Origin: Cunninghamia lanceolata
Lineage: Eukaryota > Streptophyta > Pinopsida > Cupressales > Cupressaceae
NCBI GenBank assembly: GCA_027924645.1
Contig: BSBN01000849.1
Coordinates: 10,372,001-10,436,000 of the forward strand
DNA: 64,000 nt
Direction: 5' to 3'
A program made the position numbers and the translations under genes. The notes below the pieces were generated by a model. The model saw nothing but the letters and a program-made list of their open reading frames with translations. It made no database searches and was not told the DNA's origin. Every line of letters begins with the position of its first letter. Position 1 is the stretch's first letter. Shown in pieces: positions 59,801-64,000 of the stretch.

Positions 59801-60136
59801 TAACCCCAATGTAAGGGGGCAAAAAAACAAAAAAAAATGAGAAAAGACAAAAATAAGTGTTGCAATAAAAGCAAAGTAGTGAAAACTTGGCAAATAGGTG
59901 CTCTCTACAATGTGAACTGCTTCCTCCATCTTTGGGAAACCATCGCCTTCTATCCGTTCTTCCTACCATTTTCTATCTTCCTATCATATCCTTTTCATAT
60001 CCACCACCTAATGATAACCTATCATGGCTTAATACTCTATCTCTTTTTATCGCCTTATTAACTAAGGTCTTATCCAGTATCCTATCCATAGTATCATCCT
60101 GTCATAGTGTTCATCGTCAGTATCATAGGGTCACCT
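59801..60136 (+). other. Tat 3' untranslated region, proximal
   Basis: Begins with an internal polypurine-like run (TAAGGGGGCAAAAAAAC, about 59811) of the kind seen after integrase in Tat elements. A pyrimidine-rich stretch follows. No reading frame is assignable. Confidence 0.55.
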
Positions 60137-60530
60137 CGAACTACACTACCTCTACGTCATCACATAGGCAAGGCCATTATCAATGTGCCCCCGAGGCTTC
60201 TCATCCATCTCATATCTTGTCGTCTATCCTCTAGTCCATCTGCATCCACATAGTCTTTCCTCGCCTAGGCCTTCGGTCCACTTGGTCTGATTCACGAACT
60301 ACACTGCCTCTGTGTCATCATGTAGGCAAGGCCCTTATCAATGCATCCCTGAGTCCCATCCGTCTAGTTTCTTGTCTTCTATCCTCTAGTCTATCTGCAT
60401 CCACACAGTCTCCCCTCGCATAGGTCTTAGACCCACATGGTCCAAAGTCCCGAACTATGTTGCCTTTGCATTGTCACGTAGGCAAGGCCATTGTCAATGC
60501 GCCCCTGAGGCACTAGGTCAGTCCCTTAGG
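60137..60530 (+). repeat. 157-bp tandem repeat in the Tat 3' region, 2.5 units
   Basis: CGAACTA begins units at 60137, 60295 and 60451. Shared blocks are 'gtaggcaaggcc.ttatcaatg', 'cttctatcctctagtc', 'atctgcatccaca.agtc' and 'cctcgc.taggtctt'. Tat elements commonly carry such 3' arrays, which in some plants seed satellites. Confidence 0.88.
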
Positions 60531-61845
60531 GTCTGTTTCACCAAAATAAGGATTGTGGTATCTCTCAGTAGGCAAGCAAGTGCAACAAACAAAACCCACT
60601 TTCAAACAGAAGTTTTTGACGCAAGACATCAACCTATCCAAAGAAAAACAAAACAAAGACCAAAAATGATCCAAATGATTCTATCTAAATTATGGCAAGA
60701 AAGATACATCTAATGCAAGAATGTTGCTACGATTAGTTGCGTCTTAAAGTCTTCATTTTTATTATCATGTTTCCTATGCTACTCAAGGATGCCAAAAGCT
60801 AGAGATGCTATGATGGGGACATGATTATTTTCTTTGTTTTCTTCTTCTGGGTTTATCTTTAGTAATGTGAAGCCTTGTCTAAGGACATGATCAACTCAAA
60901 TGATCATCAAGGACATCAAAGGACTAAGATGAAACAGGTATAATCCTTGTCTGTTGATATGCAAGAAATACTCAGGTCATCTCGGTTCAATTATACCTAG
61001 ATGCTTGTATTAACTTGCTAAATCAAAATCCATGTAAGTGATACTTAGGTCATCATGGTTCAATTATACCTAGATGCTTGTATTTTATTACAACATTTCA
61101 AAAACACAAAAAAAAAGCCCAATGATGAAATAAGCACTTCAAAATACTTGCAATATCAAGATGGAAAAACCATTCGCATCCATAAAGCATCCAAAAAGCA
61201 TCCATATCCCATGCAATAAAAATTCTATGCAGAGTATCAATGTTTGCAAATAAAAGCTTGTGATCCTTTCATTCACATTTCCTCTATCAGTCAGTCTTCT
61301 ATCTATCATTGTGTCATTTCTGTGTCAATTGAGTACATTTGGACATAACAAAAACATGGCATAATTTACATATCATAACACATGAGATAGTCATTAACAT
61401 GATTAAATCATTTGCATACATAATAGTGCATTAGATCATCCATATACATTTGCATCAGCATAACATAGTATCAATTAAAAAATCAAAAACATAGACAAGT
61501 ACATGTAGATCATCTCATAGCCATTGCATCATATAGACATAATAAACGTGTGCATCAAATGTGAAACATCATAAGGTAGAATGCATCCATGATAAAATCG
61601 CATACACAACTGCATATAGAGAATCATAAGTTGCATCATCGTATAAATATAACATAAAATGTGTCCAAGTGTACAATATCAAAGTCCATCTGTGAGTCAA
61701 ATCATGAAAGGGATATACATACATTGCAAAAATAATGATACATATCTCGGTAACTGTACAAAGTGACATAAATACATACATATCAGGATATCCATGAACC
61801 ATCAAAAATGTGTATACATATACAAAGTATCGGTACAGGTAGCAG
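60531..61845. other. Tat 3' region between the tandem array and the antisense frame
   Basis: Contains a 73-bp direct duplication around 'ggttcaattatacctagatg' (60968 and 61041). The stretch 61330-61640 is AT-rich with many short 'cat' phrases. No gene is recognised. Confidence 0.5.
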
Positions 61846-63715
61846 CTACCCCTTCTGTCGTGGGGCACTACTCCTAGCACTACCCTCTCCACCACCACCT
61901 CTGCCTGCCCCCGACTGCTGTGGACCCATGGTAGAAGCCGCTGATCGAGACCTACCTGCTCTCTAAGAAGTGACTAACTGACTCCTATAGCTGGGTGCCC
62001 TCTGGTCTACTAGCACAGCCCCATGATATAATCCTCTATAGTACTGAGTCTGGGCCTACGCTCTAGTAAGCTCACCTTGAACCTGTGCCATCTACGTCTG
62101 CAACTAGTGCACTTGGGCCTGAGCCTGTGTAAACTAAGTAACTAGGAACACTATGGCCCCGTCTGTGCCCATGGCAACTACGGTTGCATCCCTCTTAGCC
62201 ATCACGACCCATACCCTTGCCAAAGCTGTGTCTCTCTCTGTACTCAGACCTGATATCATTGCTGCATCTGCCTCTTTGTGAGACTCTACAGCTTGTAGTT
62301 GCGCTCTAATCTACCTAAGTTGGCTTCACAACATGGTAACCACCCCCACCTGTGCCTGCTGTTGGGGGTCAACCTGACCTAGAGCCTAGGGCACCTGTGG
62401 TGTAGCCACAACTTGTGTAACCTGTGCCTGCTACTGAACAACCTGATGCTATGCCTGCACCTGCTATGGTGCCACCTGCTATTGTACTGCCTGCTACTGA
62501 GATTGGCCCTCCCCCACTCTCTGCCTCTGTCTATGTCTGTACCCACCTCCACCATCCCTTCCTCCACCTCCATCACCTCCATCACCTCCATCTCCTTGCC
62601 CTCCTCTCCCCCTCCTCCTCCTACCTCCACCATCCTCCTCATCTGACTCAACCTCTTCCAAGCGAGAGCTAACTCTACTAGTCCTGAGTACCTAGGGAAT
62701 GGGTGAGCCGCGAACCAGTTCTCATATTCGCACGTCATCCCTTCATCTACAATCTCACACCTCATAGGCCAAGCCTAGTATGGTATATACAAGAAATCTA
62801 CTCTCACCTCCTCGTATGATGCAACATGGCCCCATCATAGGTGCTCCACATATGTCCTAGAAAATAAGGCTTGTCACTCTGGCTGCCCCTGTCTTCTCTT
62901 AAACTGCCAAAGTACCCAGGTAACTATCTCTCTAGAATGTGCAGTGTTTGCCCAATCAACCACTGAGTCTGAAACACATATGGAAGCTCATCATCCTCAT
63001 CATCCCACGACTTGCAGTTTATGTAAGGTTGCCAGATGACTCCATCCACATTATCCAGCACATGTCTCTAGTAATCTAGCTTCCCCAGCTTATGCTGGGA
63101 AACCACACCTGCATATTCGTAAGAATAAGGCTCACCTGGCTACCTGGAAAACACACAAATCGGCCGTGTAATAGCTATGTGCTCCCATGCTCAGAATTGT
63201 AGCAAGAAGATGCCTGCAGAGAAACTATCTACTCCCTGATACACTACTTGATGCATATCATGGTATAAGTGAGCCAACACACAGACACCCCATGCAAAGT
63301 GGGTGCCCTCTATAACCATCCTCTCCAAAGTCCTGCCCCAGCCAATCGGAAACCCATGAGATCGTCTATTGGGGCATAGCACACCCCCGATCAGTCCTAC
63401 CACAATCCCTGGGAAGTAGTCATAATAGTCATACATGTCATGCCATGAAATCACCTGACCCCAAAGCTTGGGATCATCAAACACCCTCTGGCAGTCAGCC
63501 AACCCAGCATCTCGCTATGAGTCATACTCCACAAGCTCACCTGCTATAGGCAGGTGCACTATCCTGTAGACGTCCTCCAATGTAATGGTGGTCTCACTAG
63601 TGGGAAGATGGAACATCCCATCCTTTCTATGGAAACGCTCCACCACAATAGTTGATGCAGAGGACTTAGGATAGGTTGAGGATTCCACCATTTGACAAGA
63701 CTTTCTTCTTGACAT
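61846..63715 (-). pseudogene. Antisense plant-mobile-domain (PMD) reading frame in the Tat 3' region
   Basis: On the minus strand, opposite to gag-pol. From 63715: SASTIVVERFHRKDGMFHLP, then TSETTITLEDVYRIVHLPIA (the PMD signature FHLPxGE-TITLEDVyrIL), a TAG at 63515, then VFDDPKLWGQVISWHDMYDY and GVCVLAHLYHDMHQVV, a TGA at 63191 replacing an expected Trp, then AWEHIAITRPICVFSR. Around 62765-62640 it continues in another phase (YENWFAAHPFPRYSGLVELA) into a Gly/Glu-rich low-complexity tail, and ends ARSSAPRQKG with TAG at 61846-61848. Total span is about 620 codons with at least two stops and a frameshift. PMD proteins of plants (MAIN/MAIL family) act in the nucleus, and PMD is also carried by some transposons. 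The start is uncertain and could lie upstream of 63715. Confidence 0.8.
62550..62625. repeat. CCATCACCT-type microsatellite within the antisense frame
   Basis: Imperfect 9-bp units CCATCACCT / CCATCTCCT encode a Glu/Val/Gly-rich low-complexity stretch on the minus strand. Confidence 0.75.
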
Positions 63716-64000
63716 TCAAGAACCTAATTCATGGATCAACATGGAAAAGTGGGAACAACAGTTAGTTTCTTTGAAACCAACATGTAAAGGCTTGTTTGAC
63801 ATACCATGGGACCCATCTAGACCATTGGTTAAGGTTTAGCAAGTTTGGGTTTAGGACTTCCTTCACAAACCTAATGGAATCCTTGTAGCCCTTGAAATGT
63901 GAATAGTAAGTAACAACTCCTTCTGGTGGCCTTCAAACTTAGATCTTAGATAATCCTAACATACCCTTTTGGATGCCCTACAACATACCAACGACTCACT

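Noticed and set aside
62413..62672. Plus-strand Pro/His/Ser-rich frames
   Set aside because: They are shadows of the low-complexity Gly/Glu-rich part of the antisense PMD frame.

Overview
The window looks like intergenic DNA from a seed plant with a very large genome. I see no host protein-coding gene, tRNA, rRNA, CRISPR array or bacterial-type signal. Nearly every coding stretch belongs to a decayed LTR retrotransposon of plant type: Ty1/copia, two chromodomain Ty3/gypsy lineages, Tat-type Ty3/gypsy with a second RNase H, and gag-only or gene-less derivatives. Interstitial repeats are of the plant telomere type TTTAGGG. Deep nesting, old elements and LTRs up to 4.75 kb suggest a gymnosperm such as a conifer; this is inference, since nothing here fixes the species.

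Layout. (1) 246-16072, minus strand: a decayed Ty1/copia element. Its 3' LTR is 246-2178 and its pol and gag lie between 2417 and 13175. They are broken by two related inverted-repeat DNA elements (A, 3562-4657; B, 7616-12408). At 13176 the gag abuts a different copia-type LTR that carries a third related element (C, 13390-14373). All three share GGGTG...CACC-type ends and 5-bp target duplications. Element B holds a fold-back of telomere-like repeats. (2) 16073-17939: a CACTA-like end, then unassigned DNA. (3) 17940 to beyond the window, minus strand: a LARD-type element with a 4753-bp LTR, a 3.6-kb interior without genes, and a second LTR broken at 28935.

(4) The break at 28935 is a Tat element on the plus strand (LTR 28936-29905; coding 52869-59800; 3' region to the window end). 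Its 3' region carries 157-bp tandem repeats and, on the opposite strand, a long plant-mobile-domain (PMD) reading frame (61846-63715). (5) Inside the Tat leader sits a Reina-like chromovirus (30537-51331, minus). (6) Inside the Reina 5' LTR sits a 15.3-kb chromovirus, probably Galadriel-like (35892-51179, plus). (7) Inside its gag sits a 6.6-kb gag-only element (38217-44799; gag on minus). Thus 28.9-64 kb shows five retrotransposons stacked one inside another, four of the junctions supported by visible target duplications, LTR ends, primer sites or polypurine tracts.

None of the elements can encode a full set of proteins: each has in-frame stops or frameshifts, or lacks genes. In the two innermost elements nearly all premature stops are TAG and none is TGA, as expected if CAG/CTG sites decayed by C-to-T change. 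The most noteworthy items are the three-member 5-bp-TSD inverted-repeat family, the antisense PMD frame in the Tat element, the gag-only element with reiterated primer-binding sites, and the telomere-repeat fold-back inside element B.
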